This document shows positions 9,961 through 22,492 of a stretch of DNA of 64,000 bases, one piece after another. The stretch comes from Acanthococcus lagerstroemiae (Eukaryota > Arthropoda > Insecta > Hemiptera > Eriococcidae), in assembly GCA_031841125.1 (NCBI GenBank), contig CM063108.1:10448142-10512141 (forward strand). Reading direction: 5' to 3'. Within the stretch, counting starts at the first letter, position 1, and every line of letters starts with the position of its first letter. Made by a program: the position numbers and the translations under genes. Below the pieces are notes generated by a model. That model was not told the origin of the DNA. It did not search any database and was given only the letters and a program-made list of their open reading frames with translations.

Positions 9961-10894
9961 GATCATTCATATTTACAACTGAGATGAGAAATAGTACACC
10001 ATCAACTGATGAACGATAATTCATTTTCATTCCCTTTATCAACTAATAATGTAGATTGTAGACACTAGACATTAACTTAGACACAAACAGTCGGGCCCGT
10101 GTAATTTGTATGCAGTGCAGTGTTGCCGGAAAGAGGACGTCATTTTGCCCGTTGCGGTGAAATTGTATAAACTTCCAGTGTCATTTTATCTGTTGAAGTG
10201 GGCAGCAATATACTCGGTGTATAAAACTGCGCTGCGCTCTAGTGTGAAAACCACACATTATAGGGGTAAGGGGGTTTGTATATTTGGAAAAATGACGTCC
10301 CGCTCAAATTTTTTGTGCATGCTCCTGGGGTCATTCTAATGTGTATAAACCGCAAGGAAAAATAACGTCCTTCAAAAGACGTCACTTTTCCAAAAGGAAG
10401 TCACTTCTCCTGTTGGAATCTAAAAAAGACGCCATTTCTCCCTTTAGAAAATCTAATCAATTGTAGGTATATATTTAATCAATTGTATATATTTAATCAA
10501 TCGTATATATTTAATCAATCGTATATATTTATATATATAAAAATGAATAAAATATACATAACACCTCACCTGAAAGATATAACCTTTGGCTACATTTTGG
10601 TGTTATTACCGCCTGAAAAAGTTAAAACCTGAAGAATCTAGAAAATTATTTCAACCATGTACTTTTTTGTTACACTGTACCCTAGTACGTGGGTATAGAG
10701 TGTAACACTGCCAAAAAGTTGATAGGGTAATCGTTTAGCTTGGAAAAATCCAGCATTTTCTGAATAATAGATCCAAAAATCTTTGGGTACAACGTACAAA
10801 CTAAAGTTTTATCAGAATTAGACACAGTTTTATGAAAATTAGCGGATACCGGGCGTATCAAAAAGTAAACATTTCATAAACGAAAGAAGTACCC
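9961..10894. other. No gene recognised
   Basis: No supported coding sequence. The stretch contains a short minisatellite at 10465-10530. Confidence 0.5.
10465..10530. repeat. 19-bp tandem repeat
   Basis: TATATATTTAATCAATYG is repeated about 3.5 times. Confidence 0.85.
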
Positions 10895-11035
10895 AAAGTC
10901 TGGTCCAGAAACATAACTGGCTACCCGCAATACACATCAATATATGGGTGTTTTGAAGTTGGAGGGGAAGGACGAGTTCAAGAACACGTTATTAGCGCCG
11001 TGAAAAAATTACGTTTCTTAATTGGACCAGACTTT
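10895..11035. mobile_element. MITE, AAAGTCTGGTCC family, copy 1
   Basis: The ends are AAAGTCTGGTCCAG and its near-exact inverse GGACCAGACTTT. The interior GAAGTTGGAGG and GGACGAGTTCAAGAACACGT match copy 2 at 36746-36898. It is 141 bp with no coding capacity. The target duplication cannot be resolved. Confidence 0.8.
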
Positions 11036-11398
11036 ACTGTTATACTCGTACACAGACGTATGGAAGGAAAAAAAAATACTGTTACACTGTTCCCCATCAC
11101 GTCATTTTATCAAGTACGACATATTATTGTCGAAAAACTATCAAGTCAAATCCAAATTGTACTGCTCGATTAAGAAATGCATGCTTTTTTTGTAAGTTTT
11201 ACATATTTAGATCATCAAAAGGATAAATTTTAATGAGAAAAATTTTCATTCAAAAATATTTAAAATTACAGCGGAGAAAGACCAAAAATCAATTTTTTTT
11301 TGGTGTAGATGAAAGTCGAAGCATTGTATTTCCCCCCCCCACATATTCCTTTCTAAAATTATTATCTAGTAACCAAAACGTCAATATTTTAGAGTGTT

Positions 11399-11997
11399 TA
11401 TTATTACTATTATTGTGGTGGGACGTATGGCGATGCACGCATGCCAAAGTGGCCCCTATGACACCGCACCCCCGGCCACAGGAACTACCCTTTCGAGCAT
11501 CGCGTCAGTGACCGGAGGGACGCCTTGGGGCCGGGCCCGAGCCCCCATTTCTACATGCCGGAACGGTGCGCGCGTCCTACCAGGGCCACCATGGGGTTCC
11601 CTACTGACCGAGGTCCGTACTCCCAGAGCGCTCGCCTGGAAATTTCAGGTCCCCCACGGCCGGACGCGCTGCCTCTCTTCACTCACCCCTCACCTCCTCG
11701 TCTTGGTCCGTGTGTCGACGCAGGCAGGTGGTGGCGACGGGTGAGCCCTGCCGGTGGGTCCGCAGTGCAGCTGCAGCAGCTCTTCTCTAGGATGGTACAG
11801 AGTTCACCTCCTGATCGATGGTGTGGGCCGAGCTTGGTGAATTGCCGGCCCTCTGTCTCGACCACTCTGTCTCCATCTTCTTCTTCATGATGGCCGAGAC
11901 AAAGGCCGACATCCGGTTCCAGCTGCTTCCGTTCTTCATCATTTCCGGAACCAGGGTGTCCGGCGCAAGACGGCTGATCACGCCGACGTTGTCGTCC
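11399..11997 (-). mobile_element. 5'-truncated R1-clade LINE with 3' end
   Basis: TTAGAGTGTT occurs on both sides (11389-11398 and 11998-12007), a 10-bp target duplication. On the minus strand the element begins inside ORF2: 11790-11997 encodes the extreme C-terminus typical of R1-clade ORF2 (...LAPDTLVPEMMKNGSSW, then a basic helix and a stop). About 390 bp of GC-rich 3' UTR follows. The last about 110 bp hold a conserved hairpin segment shared with the short copies at 25544, 37705 and 56654. The 3' tail is an AAT-type microsatellite (11399-11414). It is a dead fragment. Confidence 0.8.
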
Positions 11998-12007
11998 TTA
12001 GAGTGTT

Positions 12008-13689
12008 ATGAAGCAATTTAATGATCACTGTTACACCGTTCCCAGTGTTACACTGTTTCCCAGTCTCCCTTACGTATACTAAGGGATGGTACAACTCGTG
12101 GCGAACAACTCTGCTTCGTTTCCAAAGTTGAGTCTTCATTTCTTTCTTCTTTTTTTTTCCACCCTATTTTTTCTTTTTGTGTTCACTTTTTACTTCCCGC
12201 CTCACTTCCTCGAGCACGAGAACTAGAAGAAAATACTTGAAATAAAGTTTTAGAATTCAAAAGGCAAAGAGTCACGATTTTAAGAAATTAATCAAAAATT
12301 TTCGGCAAGCATTTTTAGGTAAACGAGTTTTTGAACGAGGCGACAACGAGATTTCTAAAAGAATGGAAATTTTGCCAAGTTTTCTACTATCGTTTGGCGA
12401 GGGATAGCTATACGAGAAGTTGTAAAAGTAAACGCAAGTTTTTTGTAGTGAAAACATAAACTTGAAGCAATCACCATATTCTGGTGGTGGTAGTGATGAT
12501 GATGATGTGGTAATGATACTACTACTAGTAGTAGTAGTCGTCAGCAGTAATAGTATTGCTGAAGACGATAATAGTGGTAGTACTGGTGGGTGGTAGTCGT
12601 AGAATGTAGCGACAGCCATACTACATAGAAAGGCAACGGTGGCCGCGGAAACGAGTAGACGTCGAGCCCAGCGGCGTTGCGGCGGCAACGGTGGGCATCA
12701 ACACCGACGGTTAACATTATCAAAGGCATCTTACAAAATAAGTTCGAAAGAGTAAAATTTAAAGGGTTCTCTTATTGATAAAGTTTTTGTGTTGACACAA
12801 AAAGTGGAGAATTCCGTGACAAATCCGAAGTGCCTGTCAGCGTCTTTCGTCTTTTTCTTAACTGGCAAATAGTTAACTTCACGGTACCGGTATTAAATCA
12901 GTATTTTCAATTTAAAGGTCAAAATTAAGGTAGCTTTCAAAATTAATATCGGGTTTGACGTCAACGTTGCCAACACCGTCTCCAAATTTTCTTGTATTGG
13001 AAAAGTTGATATTATTTGTTGGTTTGTCACGTCTCATCTTTGTACGTATTCTTAGTGTTTGCCATGTGTTCGTGTACATGATATTCCGTCATCGCAGAAA
13101 CGGCGTGAACGTTTGCGAGGCCTTATGCCAAATATTACGTGCAAGGACTTTTCTGTAGCACAATGAAATGGGCCCAAGTAAGGAGCTGAGTTTGACTCCC
13201 TCCTTTCTTGGTGTCAAAATTTTCTAATTTTGTGGCGTAAGTACTAAGACGACACCAGGAGAAGAGTTATCTAAACTTTGATGACAGCCCAACGAAAATT
13301 GAAGTGCTGCGTAGAAGAGGGGCGTCCAAAGCCTTATAGGCCCTTTATCGGTAACATAGGTTATCGAGTTCTAACGTCATCAGTGTACATGCCTATTAAG
13401 TTTTAATTCTCAGAAATTAAATTAGAGCGCGCTAAAACGCACTGGAGTATCCGGACTTCCCGAGCATGTGAAAAATCTCACCGAAAATGTACCAACTTTG
13501 AAAATAACATAATATTTTTTTATTTTATTTATAGCTTTCGAAATACATCATAAAATCATAATATAGGATTATAAATTATTAGTGTAGTGTTATTTTGGAG
13601 TATTACTTGAGGGAGTACGTTAATCTTAATATTAGTCTAACTTTAAATTATTTTACATTAAAATTTAACCTTGATTTCCGCGACTGCCG
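12008..13689. other. No gene recognised; possible short exon
   Basis: A GC-rich stretch at 12600-12720 could encode, on the minus strand, a hydrophobic signal-like segment (RRLLVSAATVAFLCSMAVA), but it lacks an ATG in that frame and runs into a microsatellite, so I do not call a gene. The rest is AT-rich. 13500-13689 is probably the 3' UTR of the LINE that follows. Confidence 0.45.
12480..12600. repeat. Compound trinucleotide microsatellite
   Basis: GGT/GAT/GTA and ACT/AGT runs. Confidence 0.85.
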
Positions 13690-15264
13690 TCAGAAGTACT
13701 TATTTCCCTTTCGGGAGAAAGCTCTCCTCAACCTTTGCCATTCTGATCTATGCATAGCCACTTGGTGATACATTCTGTGTGTTAGCAGGTTCTTGAAGTC
13801 GTCCGCCCATCGTAATTTTTGTCTTCCGGGGTTGCGTTTTCTATATCCTAAGTACCACTGAGTTGTTTTTTCTACCCACTTGTTCCCTCCTCGTCTAGCT
13901 ATGTGACCCGCCCAATCCCACTTCTTGTTAAGACATTCTTCCACTACATTTTTGTTGTTGGGCAGGGACTTTTTTACTCTTGAGGTTCTTATTCTACTTA
14001 TCTGTTTTATATTTAGCATGGCTTTTTCCATTTTATTCTGCATCACTTGTAACCAGTTCTTTTCTCTTCGGTGTAGTGCCCATGTTTGTGCCCCGTATGA
14101 AACGGCGGGAACAATACATGGATTAAAGACTTTTGATTTTATTCTTGGTCTAAAATTATTTTTGAAGATTTTCTTTAACATCCAGAATTTTGACAATCCG
14201 ATTCGAATTCATCTTTTGATTTCTTTTTCATATCTCTTGTCGAATCCTATCAATTGGCCCAGATATATCACCTCTTCGATTTTTTGTATATTTTTCTTTT
14301 CTATTGTGACGTTTCGGCGGTATTCTTTATTTGCAATTATGTGTGTTTTTCCTAAATTGATTTCTAGCCCTGCTATTTTACCTTTTTCGTGTAGTTCGTT
14401 GAGCATAATTTCGAGTTCTTGTTGTGTACTAGCTATAACCGCTACATCATCTGCGAATCGGAGATTATTTAAGTATTTACCATTTATTATAACCCCTTTC
14501 TTCTCCCACTTCAGTGTCTTAAAGATTTCCTCTAATGCGATATTAAATAGAACTGGGGATAGGGGGTCGCCCTGTTTCACACCTCTTCCTATATTAAATT
14601 CTTTACCTTCTATGTCTGTGCACACATAGGCTCTGGTATTTCTGTACATTTCTCGTATCACGTTTATATTGTCTAAAGAGTAGCCTTGGTTTTTCATTGC
14701 CTGGAAGAGGAAGGGATGTCTTATTGTGTCAAAAGCTTCTTGATAGTCTACAAATGCAATGTATAGCTCGAGGTTGTACTCGTTACTTTTTTCTATTAGC
14801 TGATTTATTATATGCAGATTGGTGATGGTGGAAGATCCTGATCTGAAACCCGCTTGTTCTTCTGGTTGTGAATAATCATAGCGCGATTTTAGTCTGTTGT
14901 TAATTAATTTTGCGAATATCTTCGCAAGGTTTGATGTTAGATTTATCGGTTTATAGTTCTCTATTTTATGTTTGTCCCCTTTTTTGAAAATTAAGATGAT
15001 CTTGGATATCTTCCATTCTTCTGGGATTTGTTTTGAGCTATATATTTGATTGAAAAATTGTAGTAGTTTATATCTGAACTCATCTCCTGTATACTTAATT
15101 TGTTCACTACTTATTCTATCATGACCTGGTGTTTTACTATTTTTGAGCTGTTTTATTATACGGTTTAATTCCTCAATAGTAAAAGGTGGATCCTTTTCCT
15201 CTGATTGAGTTTTCCCATTCATGTTCGTTCTTGGTTTTGGGTCTGTATAAGTATAGTTGTGCAT
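13690..15264 (-). pseudogene. LINE ORF2, reverse transcriptase and C-terminus (RTE/CR1-like)
   Basis: 525 codons read in one frame with a single in-frame TGA at 14209-14211, probably a CGA-to-TGA change. Reverse transcriptase motifs in order: KTPGHD (fingers), the ..FKKGDK..NYKPINL block, EEQAGFRSGSST, AFVDYQEAFD (first catalytic Asp), GVKQGDPLSPVLFN and FADDVAVIA (catalytic Asp pair). After the TGA come the usual LINE tail blocks: SYGAQTWALHRRE, a KWDWAGHIARR block and a GRQKLRWADD block. It copies LINE RNA by target-primed reverse transcription in intact relatives. The upstream endonuclease piece (15718-16029) belongs to the same copy. It is a non-functional fragment as it stands. Confidence 0.88.
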
Positions 15265-16045
15265 AGAATCTAGATGCTACCTCATTTATACCCTTCCTGT
15301 CTGTTATTATTTTGTCTTTTTCTATGAGGTAGGTAACTAGTCTCATCAATTTCCCAGCATCAAGTTTTTCTTTATTTGTTTAATTCCCATGTTGTCTTCT
15401 AGTATTTGTTCAATCATCTCATTTTCCCTTCTTATATTGTATTCTTTTCCGTTTATTTTTATCAACTTATTGATTTGTATTAGTTCTAGTTTTTCTCTTG
15501 TCGAAGCTTTTGTTTTATTTAGTATTCTTTGACGTTTTTTGTAAAGTTCTTTGCATCGTTCTTTTTCTTTTTCGTCTCCTGTTGTTTTATTTATCTGGTT
15601 TGGTTGTTGCTTAACTTTTGTATATATCGCCGCCGCGCCGTATGTAATAGTTTCGTGATCTGGTTATTTATTAAGTTATTATTTGCATTGTCCCAGTTTA
15701 CTTGGTTAAGGTTTGATTTAATAAATAATTCGTGAGTTTTTATTTTTCTTAATTTCTATTTTTTCTTTTGAGTTAGAGTTATGGAATAGTTTTCTTTGAT
15801 CATTACCCAGCACTAGCCTACACGCTACCAATCTGTGATCTGTTTCACATCTGAATGAGCGGACGACCTCACAATCTTTTATATTTTTATTATTCCATTT
15901 GGATAAAATATAATCAATTTGGTTTTTTATTTTTATGTTTGGGGCAACCCATGTCCATCTTCTGTTACTTTTCTTTTTGAACCAGGTGTTTAGGATTCGT
16001 AATTCGTTTTCCAAACAGAAATCTACCAATAGTTCAGCATAATAA
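15265..16045 (-). pseudogene. Same LINE, endonuclease end and degraded linker
   Basis: 15718-16029 encodes the C-terminal part of an APE-type endonuclease: RRWTWVAPN, then NQIDYILSKW, then TDHRLV with the catalytic-type Asp-His. The stretch between it and the RT (15265-15717) shows RT-proximal text such as KDKIITDRKGINEVASRFYA, but only with frame changes. The N-terminal endonuclease is missing, so the copy is 5'-truncated near 16045. Confidence 0.75.
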
Positions 16046-17320
16046 AATGACCCTAACTTATCGCGAAACGCCGATGTGGGAGTTTGATAAATAATAGGTT
16101 TGTTGTTCGTATAGTTGACTATTTTCCACTGAAAATAAACCGAAATTGGTCAAAGTAACGCTACTAAGATTTTTGTATGGAAAAGGGGCCTCTCCTTTGT
16201 TTTCTACTGCGCTCTATTAAGAGCTTATGAAAACACTTCGCTGCGCGACTACCGTCAGCTGATAGCTGAACACTGAAGAAGACATCTTTATTTATTTGAA
16301 GTCATTCTGTTACTTACTCGTTAAGATATTACCGTTTAAATTCAAAATTGCGTTTTACTCAAAACTATAAAAAAAAAATCTAAGAATCAAATTAAATACA
16401 AAAGGGAAAAATTGTGAAATCAAATGAATAATGAAAGCGCTGGGGAAGTTAAAAAAAAGAGAGTGTATAACAATAAAGCAAAACTTATATCTCCCAAAAA
16501 GAAATCCTATGTAAAAATAATATAATATCAAAAGAAGTAAACAAAAAAAGAAGAAAAAAAACACAAAAAAACAGCTCCTTTTCTTTGTAAAGTCGGTAAA
16601 AAAAATATCTCCCCATAGTACAAAGGAAACAAAATAAATGGATAGCAAAACTTGATGGAATTTACTGTGGTAACACTGACAATTGAGCGACTTATAAGTG
16701 ACCCTATAGTGTATCGGGTCCAACTAAACGGAGCGCACCGCGTAGTCAATTCGGCATCCACAGGCGCTCTTTATTCTGACCTTAAATTGAGAAAACTCAT
16801 GAACGACTCGACCAATTGTCATCAAACTTCAACGGGCACGATTTCTGGTACTTCTCCATAATACGAGTATATCAAACTTTGGAATCAATTGATTCAATAC
16901 TTTTTGAGATTTTCGTGCCACAAATTTTGTCTATACATCGGCATTTTACAAACTGCCTTAGGCTAAATAAAAAGAGCCGGCGAAATAGAAAATTTTATTT
17001 AAATTTTCATTCAGCCTGATTATTTTCAGGCAGATTGTAAAGAGCCTGCGCAGTGTTAGGCTAAATGGAAAAAGAGATTGTGAAATTTGATTCATACGTC
17101 GTTGGTAAACCAGAGTCAAAGTATTAATTTAAAAAAGGGAGCATGGTATCACTTATTGTTACATGGAGCACTGGAATGGCACCTTGAGTTGCACAGTTGA
17201 CCTGATTTTTTGCAGGCGCATCGATTTGTTGAACACTGCTTGAGTGAGGCTGCACATGTGCAGGATACATATCCTTGGCCGCCAAATTTAGATTGTTTAT
17301 TTGCGGTATCGTCTACTTTA
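16046..17320. other. No gene recognised
   Basis: AT-rich with poly-A/T tracts; no domain and no splice structure that I can support. Confidence 0.5.
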
Positions 17321-17720
17321 TAACGTTACGTGTTTCCTCGAGAACTTAGTTTTAGGCAGGTTCGGTGTGGATCCTCGACGTTGCTCGGCGGGCGGATCGT
17401 CTATCCGGGGATGATCGTCAGGTGTGCGAAACGGAGAAAGATGTTCTCGACGTTTGGCCACGTGGAATCCTGGGAATGTACGACCGTCACAATCACGAGT
17501 TGCGAATATCGAGTTGATTCGAGAATGCGGTGATTCGTTCACGGAAGATGCTTTTGGTTGCACACAAACTTTGCCTTGAAAACCTCGAAGCGCACAAAAA
17601 GAATAAGACCCAAAACTGGTTCCAAAGCTGGGATTACGGAGCGAATATTATTACGCGAAGACGTCCCGGAACCGAGTCCACGCTGCCGCTATTTCTCCGA
17701 TGACCATCGGTTAGTTTTCC
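17321..17720. other. CpG-rich island-like stretch
   Basis: This 400-bp segment is rich in CG dinucleotides and TCG/CGA words compared with the AT-rich surroundings. The short frames in it have no recognisable domain. It could be a promoter or 5' exon region, or an old GC-rich repeat. No TATA box or clear donor site was found. Confidence 0.35.
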
Positions 17721-18750
17721 CCTTCTCTGGATAGGAATAGGAAATCACAGAAAGTGAAAAATCGATGAAATAAGAAAATAACGATAGGAATATTATAATC
17801 AGGAACGTACAGGTAAAGACAGGAATTAACAGGTTAGGATAAGTGAGAGAAAGAAACTAATTTGTCATATCTATCGAATTATACGATATCAATGCCTCGG
17901 TCGTCCGGAACTAGCGGAGCTAGGTTACCACAGTTGTTAACGTTGAAATTGCGTTTTCACAGATGAGAGTCAGTGTTGCCAACTTGGAAACTGGTTCTTT
18001 GATTTTTTGTCTTTCGGCATGGCTCGTTTTCAATCAATCACAGAACAGGTGTTTCAATATTTTTGCGTCGCAATTAAGGGTCAAACTGTATATTCTTATC
18101 AGAGCTATACAGTCCGCATATGAAATCCCGTTTTTTTGTGACGAGACTCGTGCATTCGCGTATTATTGTCGAGAATTAAGAGTTTAAAAAAAAAGTGTCT
18201 GCATGGTCATCTTTATGCAGCGAATAGACGTTCATCATCCAAAAATAATTACATCTGATTAATGGGCTACGTGCCTTTATAAACTCTCCATAATATAATT
18301 TTTTGTTTTGGAATCACACTAATCGACAGCGGAACACTTATTGCTCGCTATTGTCTTTCGGCATGGACTTTTTCTTGTGTTTTTCGGCATGGCATCCATC
18401 ATTTTAATTGTCATGCCAAAATACAGAATTCCCTCACTGTCGGCTCAATCTTACCAATATATTGTACAGAAAGCCTCTTATAACGACTCCCATAAAAAAA
18501 AGTTCAAATATCCCCTAATTTCCTCCATGAAAGAACATACCTGAAATATCAACATTTTTGAAGATAAAAGTGGCAATGTTCATACCGTTTTGTCAGGTAC
18601 TCAAAGATAAATAGGTACCTAGTTACTCATTTTAACTTGTAAACTAAGTAAGTAGACTAGGCATTCCCTCGTATTGTACGTATGTATTTTGCGACTCGCA
18701 TGCATAAAAACGTTATCCATTCCGTTTAGTTTTTCAAAATGATCCCAAAT
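17721..18750. other. No gene recognised
   Basis: TTGTCTTTCGGCATGG occurs at about 18008 and again near 18350, a short dispersed repeat. There is no supported gene. Confidence 0.45.
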
Positions 18751-18832
18751 TAGTCCGATAATGAGGAGTTGATGGACTACGCGGACGTGGAGTTTTTTCC
18801 CGCGTAGTCGCAAACTCCGCATCATCGGACTA
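18751..18832. mobile_element. Short foldback element
   Basis: About 34-bp imperfect inverted arms (TAGTCCGATRATGMGGAGTT... ending ACTACGCGG) are separated by about 15 bp. It could be a MITE reduced to its ends. Confidence 0.6.
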
Positions 18833-19410
18833 TACTTTGGCTCCAAATCCTCGATCTAGCATATCGGCGGTTTATATTTATACGAGTAAGATATTAAAAC
18901 TCTTATTCTGACCCACCTTGTAGAGTAAGAAACCGATAAGTAAGTACTCCCTGTGTATTTTAAATTATCGTCATATTTTTAGTTAACCTATCTCGAAAAA
19001 GCAACAGAATTATTAGCGGTTCCATTATAAAGAGGAACGTGTAGAATTTCTGCACGTTCATCTCCCTCCAGCGACAGTTTTCTGCTCACTACGTGCGCGC
19101 GTGAATTTGAAAGGTTGCGGGAGTTGGCTTCTTGACTGTGACGAGCAGCACGTTGATGAACGTGGATATTGAATATTGAATATTGTATTTCAACTTCTAT
19201 AAACATTACGTTCGAACGTTTATTTCGCATCTATTTGTGTACGGTTTATCGCAGTCTTCCTTAGAAATAAAGTCTGCTTATTTTAAGATCACTGGGGGGG
19301 GGGGGATGTTTTAAAGTAGTCGAACTTCTGGGTTCGGCGGAATGGGCTGTGGGTTTGGAAATCGCAATATTACTATAAAATTTATCACCGAAAAGTAATG
19401 GAGGAACTCA
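18833..19410. other. No gene recognised
   Basis: AT-rich, with a G-run near 19290. No supported feature. Confidence 0.45.
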
Positions 19411-19478
19411 GTTAGTCGTATCTGAAGCCAGTTGCAAATACTTCGAAGCATTTGCAACTGGCTTCAGATAAGACTAAC
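19411..19478. repeat. Near-perfect 68-bp hairpin
   Basis: The arms GTTAGTC-TATCTGAAGCC... and their inverse pair over about 28 bp with one or two mismatches. The centre ACTTCGAAGC contains the palindrome CTTCGAAG. The size resembles a microRNA precursor, but the almost perfect symmetry favours a foldback DNA element. Confidence 0.6.
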
Positions 19479-20785
19479 GAGAGGGAGGATGTTCTGGACA
19501 GATATTAGTTTTCTCAATATTTCACTCAAATCATGCATCCAAGGAGAAAAATGATCAGGCGCGGGGGGGGGGGGTAACAGAAGCGGTGGAGACCACCTTT
19601 GTGGCGTGTAATGAGCTTCCGTCAAACATTTCGCTGCAAATTTTTTTAAAAATAGGCGTCACAGCTGCTAATTTAAGTTGTAGATTAGAAACACGAAACT
19701 AAAAATCGATGTTAATTTTAGTTGCACACCTAATTTGGGACCCTCTTTTCTCCTAAATAATCGCTAACTCACTGCTAACTGATTTCGTACGTAGGTGTTT
19801 TTTAGTTGCGCGTAACTAAACTGCGTATATTCACTATCCGCGCTTTAGTTACTATTTAGATACGTTGCAACTACTTTAGGTATATATTCTTTTAGCTGCA
19901 CTAGCTACCATTTAGATACGTCGCAACTATTTTAAGTAGGTTTGTAGCTGCACGTAACTAAATAACGTACATTCATTATCCGCGTTTTAGTTACCGTTTA
20001 GATATGTAGCAGCAACTAATTTTTCAAAATTAATTAATTCATGCACAAACATAGTCATGATTAGGATCATAAAAAATTTATTAACTTGGAAAATTACAAT
20101 TCAATTATTTGATGAAAATCTTAATAATAAAACAGTATTTTAGAGGTAACTTTTGAATCAATGTACTGACTAATATAAACGTCTCGATTTCTTTTACTTC
20201 ATTTGTATGAGTAGTGCTGGATAATTCGGCAGATGATCCCGTGTGTGTGAAGTTTCATTAATATCTCATTCATCGTTCTTTTCTTTAAATCCACGTTACT
20301 ATCAATATGATCAATAGCACATTGGAACTTGTTCAGCTTTCTGAAAAATTTAATTATGGTAAAAAGGAGTTTTGTACTTTAATTAATTATTGTACATCAT
20401 TTTAGTAAGTATAAATTGATATTTGAGATAAAAATAAACAGGGAATAGCTTCCTAAAAATTACCGCAACTACTGAATTTGTTCACGTTCAGGGGCAGATA
20501 GGTGAATTTAAAGCAGAAAATAAATAATTTTCGAGCAGATGACGTCTACAAATTTTCACGCAGCCCCACAAATTCTTCGTACTACCTGCCCCCTTCATTT
20601 ACTTACACTACACAACAACATAAAAAAGTACTGATAAGTTCTAAAAAATTAATTAAATGATGACGAATATCTACACTGCATGCAGATACATGGGTATGTG
20701 GATATGTCTTATATTTAATGAATTTCCATGGAAATCCGTCGGGATTCTTAGTGTTGGTCAGAAAAGCATTCTGTTGAAACATGTC

Positions 20786-20826
20786 ACAGACGGATCTGCA
20801 ACCATGGGAGAGCATTTTCATGTCTC
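20786..20826. mobile_element. Remnant of the 38-kb foldback arm
   Basis: About 40 bp match the arm of the foldback at 38063-38319 (CTGCAACCAYGGGAGAGCAT then TTTCATGTCT), with a few differences. Confidence 0.6.
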
Positions 20827-21010
20827 AGTTTTAATATTGACTGATCAGTAATCGAGGTTAATATCGAGCCTTCCATTCCCGCGGCCCAGGGGAAATTCAC
20901 CCCTTTTCCCTGGTCCTACCAGCCCTTGCTCGTGTTTATCCCCGTAAATACAAATTTGACAGACTTGGATAAGATTTTCTTCGAAAAATCCAAACGAAAT
21001 TCAAGGTTAA

Positions 21011-21261
21011 ATGGACGCTATTCAACGAAAGGGAACCAACTAGCAAAATCCGCTTTTTGAGAACACGTAATTCAAAGTTCAACAGCCATGTAAAACTATA
21101 CGACACAGAATGCACTGATTAGCTTTTTTGAACGTGAGCACACATTTTTGAATCGGAGGCCCAATTTAAAAAAGTTCTACTTTTTACACTCTTTCCAACG
21201 ATACTAATAACTCATTTTGTTTACAAATGTTGGTTGGTTCCCTTTCGTTGAAAAGCATCCA
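21011..21261. mobile_element. MITE with TTCAACGAAAGGGAACCAAC termini
   Basis: ATGGACGCTATTCAACGAAA with GGGAACCAAC at the left, and its inverse (GTTGGTTCCC, TTTCGTTGAAAAGCATCCA) at the right. The right half, including AAATGAGTTATTAGTAT and TTGGAAAGAG read on the minus strand, is also found at 30868-30985. No coding capacity. Confidence 0.75.
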
Positions 21262-21614
21262 AATATAGGTAGTTTACTTACTCAGAGCGTAGACTAAACC
21301 ATTTAAAGTCGGCGATTTTGATAATCTTTGATGATGATAAGTGTTTCTCTTTATTTGTGTCACGATGACTGCTGCTACTTGCTTCAAATTCCGATTTTCT
21401 CATACTGTACTTGACTGAAAACTATAAAAATACATAAATGTATGTTGATGAGAAGTACTGATACATAGCTACCTACATTTGTGTTCAGAATGTTGAGGCA
21501 TTGAAAAACACAATTAGTCACAATGGCTGCCACAATATCTGATTTTCACTGATTAAAAAAATAGAGAAAGTACAGTGTAACTGAAAACTGACTCAATACA
21601 TACCCATTATACTG

Positions 21615-21814
21615 CAGGCGCAGATCCAGACAATCATTTTGGGGAGGGAAATGGCAGAAGGAAAAGCATGTGGAGCGCCCAAAAATTTGTTGCTACCCTC
21701 TCTCCCATAGATTTTCTTCTCCCCGCATATTTTTCTCCTTTCCCCGCAGATTCTTCCCCCTTCCTCTAGATTTTTCCTTTTTTTGGTTGGGGTGGGGGCG
21801 TGGATCCGCGCCTG
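21615..21814. mobile_element. 200-bp MITE with CAGGCGCRGATCCA termini
   Basis: The TIRs CAGGCGCAGATCCA and TGGATCCGCGCCTG are flanked by exact TACTG repeats (21610-21614 and 21815-21819), a 5-bp target duplication. The interior is T/C-rich and non-coding. Terminal fragments of the same kind occur near 22610 and 40815. Confidence 0.75.
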
Positions 21815-22492
21815 TACTGATGAGAAGTATCTATAATATGTTCATATTCAAAGTGTTCAGGCGTTTAAAAAATGCGATGACTTACCTCCAATATTCCATG
21901 CGAGTGCATTTTCAACATTAGATCCAGACAAATCCAACATATTTTCAAGCAAAACGAAATTTTCGTTACTTTGACTGACATTGGTGCTTTTCCGTTTTTC
22001 AAACGCATCGCCAGTTCCAGATTAATTCAGAAATACAAAAAAAAAAAAAATGCTCCGAACAACGCTAACTAATATTCTGCCATAGACCAGATTTTCACAA
22101 GTAGCTTTTCTGCTACTGGTGATAACCAACTGAAATTAACCGTCAACGCCGTCAGCCGGATTTGAAATCGATATGCGCGCGCACATCGCATCTTTTGAGA
22201 CAGTATAGATTGGACGCGCAGTAACTAATTCGTAACAAATAATTTAGATGAAAATTAGTGGAATTTAGGGTTGCCTTTAGTTTAGTTTCGTCGCGAAGAA
22301 ATTGCAACCATATTTTAGCGGTATATTAGTTATTCGCTACTATAAAAATACTTATCTTTTGTTAGCTACAAATTAGTAGCTGGTGTCTATTTTGCAACTA
22401 ACTGTATCTCACACTGCTGGACCATTTACTATATATTTGGGAACGTATTGGTATTAGTTGCGGATTCGAGGTAGAATTAGGTGCGCAACTAA

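Larger units (their letters stand above)
19718..22492. mobile_element. Possible DNA transposon with TAGTTGC subterminal repeats
   Basis: The left end TTAGTTGCACACCTAATT and the right end are inverted copies, 17 of 18 positions. Both ends (about 300 bp each) contain many TAGTTGC, GTAACTAA and TTTAGATACG words in both orientations, typical of transposase-binding subterminal repeats. No transposase is seen in the about 2.8-kb interior, which itself carries smaller MITEs at 21011-21261 and 21615-21814. No clear target duplication is visible. Confidence 0.45.

Noticed and set aside
12272..12688. 138-residue secreted-like protein
   Set aside because: It starts at TTG, not ATG, and runs through a trinucleotide microsatellite; there is no homology I can name.
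13925..14629. 234-residue plus-strand frame
   Set aside because: It is the antisense shadow of the LINE reverse transcriptase.
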